A stretch of 64,000 bases of DNA. Source: Agrobacterium cavarae. Lineage in GTDB: Bacteria; Pseudomonadota; Alphaproteobacteria; Rhizobiales; Rhizobiaceae. Every line of letters starts with the position of its first letter. The first letter of the stretch is position 1. Positions 62,694 through 64,000 of the stretch are shown here, piece by piece. Under the pieces are notes generated by a model. The model saw only the letters and a program-made list of their open reading frames with translations. It did no database searches and was not told the origin of the DNA. Position numbers and translations under genes: made by a program. The stretch covers positions 248,001 to 312,000 of the forward strand of contig NZ_SISF01000032.1 of the NCBI RefSeq assembly GCF_004310285.1, written 5' to 3'.

Positions 62694-62918
62694 GCGGCAC
62701 GATAGAGAAAATAAGCAAAATAAAATCATACGCTTAAGACAAATAATTTGTTTTAGTAAAGTAGTATCCAGACATTTACCCCTCATATCTTGCGGCGCGA
62801 TTTTCCCGCGCTGCCACATTTTGCCCTTAAGTGAAAACCAGACTTTTGCGCACGGGCTTCAAGTTCGCTCTGTGTGAAACGCGGTGAGGGGAGACACCGC
62901 CCAACTAGGGTAACTGAT

Positions 62919-64000
62919 GTGACTGTTGATCAGAACCTATCTTCCCGTATCAATTTGATGCGCATAATTTTGATATCCGGCATCGTGTTCGTTCACGTGC
63001 CGCACGATCCGGAGACAAGTCCGTTTCTGGGTCTTTACGGATTTTTCGACTGGGTCCGGGTGTTTCTTGGTGATGCCCTGTTCCGCATCGGTGTGCCGTG
63101 CCTGAGCGCGATCTCGGGCTATCTGCTGTTCCGACGCGGCTGGAATGCCTTTAGCTATCCGGCAACGATCAAGTCCAAGACCAAGACCGTGCTTCTGCCA
63201 TTCCTGCTGTGGAATGGCGGGCTGTTCATTGCGGTCATGCTGCTTCAGCGTGCAGGTATTGGCGTTGGCTATTTTCCTGACCTGTGGAATGCCAGCCCGC
63301 GCGAAATGCTGAGCCATGGCGTTGCGGCGGAAGAGCTGCCCGTCAACGTGCCGCTCTACTTCCTGCGCGATCTCTTCGTTTGTATCCTGCTGTCGCCGCT
63401 TTTGGCGCTGCTGGTTCGCCGCTTTGCGTTACCGACGCTTGCCATTCTCTTGCTCCTGACGGCGATCCCGGATCTCAATCTGCTGATCGTACAGAAGAAA
63501 TCCATCCTGTTCAGCTTCACGCTCGGCATTGCGCTCGCACTCCACAAGATCGACCTGAAGATGCTTGATCCTTATGCCAAGCCGCTGACGGTGGTCACGC
63601 TGATCGTCGCCGCCGCGCTTGCCACCGCCTTGTACTGGACCGGTCCGGAATTTACCTTCGGCCTCAATCTCATGCGCAATTTGCTGGCCGTTTTCGGCGT
63701 GCTGGGCTTCTGGGTCGCCTCGTCCCTGCTCGTGCAGAACCGTCTTGGCCAGCGTCTATCGCAAACCGGCAGCCTGAGCTTCTGGATTTTCTGCGCCCAT
63801 TATCCCCTGCTCGTCATCCTATGGATGGTGTGGAACAAGGGAGATCTTGACTTCTATCCCGCCTTCTATATCGGCGCGGTGGCTTTGACCTTCGTGCTTC
63901 TGATCATCAGCAATGCGCAGGTCCGTGCCCGGCTGCCCTCGCTCTATGCAGTCCTGACCGGCAGCCGTAGCGGCAAGCCGAAGCCCCTTGCCCATAACGA
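62919..64000 (+). CDS. exoH: Succinoglycan O-succinyltransferase ExoH, 3' truncated
   Basis: A membrane acyltransferase of the acyltransferase-3 family that succinylates the succinoglycan repeat. The frame runs open to the window end, giving about 360 residues, close to the length of ExoH (about 370). It has roughly ten membrane segments. RINLMRIILISGIVFVHV contains the catalytic histidine region (H in FVHVP), and FWIFCAHYPLLVILW and RIGVPCLSAISGYLLF are family-like. The start is GTG with AGGG about seven bases upstream. Symbiotically active low-mass succinoglycan needs this modification in Sinorhizobium. Confidence 0.8.
   Translation, partial: MTVDQNLSSRINLMRIILISGIVFVHVPHDPETSPFLGLYGFFDWVRVFLGDALFRIGVPCLSAISGYLLFRRGWNAFSYPATIKSKTKTVLLPFLLWNGGLFIAVMLLQRAGIGVGYFPDLWNASPREMLSHGVAAEELPVNVPLYFLRDLFVCILLSPLLALLVRRFALPTLAILLLLTAIPDLNLLIVQKKSILFSFTLGIALALHKIDLKMLDPYAKPLTVVTLIVAAALATALYWTGPEFTFGLNLMRNLLAVFGVLGFWVASSLLVQNRLGQRLSQTGSLSFWIFCAHYPLLVILWMVWNKGDLDFYPAFYIGAVALTFVLLIISNAQVRARLPSLYAVLTGSRSGKPKPLAHN

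Overview
The window looks like part of a Rhizobiaceae replicon, most probably Agrobacterium or a close Rhizobium relative. The reasons are a succinoglycan (exo) gene block with a SyrA/ExoX-type repressor, a DUF6074 small protein, a RirA-type iron box, several ABC sugar importers, and GC-rich coding sequence with frequent GTG/TTG starts. No rRNA, tRNA, CRISPR array, insertion sequence or prophage gene was seen. About 50 genes are supported.

Layout. 1-1.6 kb: end of a ferric-siderophore ABC importer (permease, ATPase). 1.9-4 kb: a Cds1-like cysteine synthase-fold enzyme and an overlapping LysR regulator. 4-5.7 kb: an LtrA-family membrane protein and a small secreted protein. 5.9-8.9 kb: a three-gene signalling unit (CHASE3 kinase, single-domain receiver, receiver-HWE/HisKA_2 kinase). 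8.9-13 kb: two L,D-transpeptidase-type proteins, an SDR dehydrogenase, 3-methyladenine glycosylase and a few small ORFs. 13.2-15 kb: queC-queD-queE for 7-deazaguanine synthesis. 15.2-19.3 kb: a FecI-FecR-TonB receptor surface-signalling system, preceded by a TGA-N9-TCA iron box. 19.4-20.8 kb: an OhrR/MarR regulator divergent from an exported hydrolase. 20.9-27.2 kb: a six-gene sugar import and catabolism operon on the minus strand.

27.9-40.8 kb is the most distinctive part. It is a complete chemosensory operon: HD-GYP response regulator, STAS protein, CheY, CheA, CheW, three tandem MCPs, a second CheW, CheR and CheB. A ParA-like ATPase follows behind a hairpin. The three MCPs end in an almost identical 249-codon signalling module and a shared C-terminal tail. 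They differ in their sensor domains and carry 2, 4 and 1 HAMP units. No cheD or flagellar gene is present, so this looks like an accessory array that may be linked to c-di-GMP through the HD-GYP protein.

41.6-51.8 kb: GDP-mannose synthesis (manC), membrane PQQ glucose dehydrogenase, the long form of malic enzyme, an ArnT-like glycosyltransferase and a DadA-like oxidoreductase. 52-56.9 kb: a ribose-type ABC importer on the minus strand and a divergent LacI regulator, with two TGTAAA-NN-TTTACA operators 21 bp apart between them. 57-64 kb: exoX, exoU, exoV, exoW, exoT and a truncated exoH of the succinoglycan pathway, without exoY, exoF or exoQ nearby.

Start codons were moved inward from the longest reading frame wherever a ribosome binding site or the family N-terminus favoured it. 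Substrate names for transporters and regulators are inferences.
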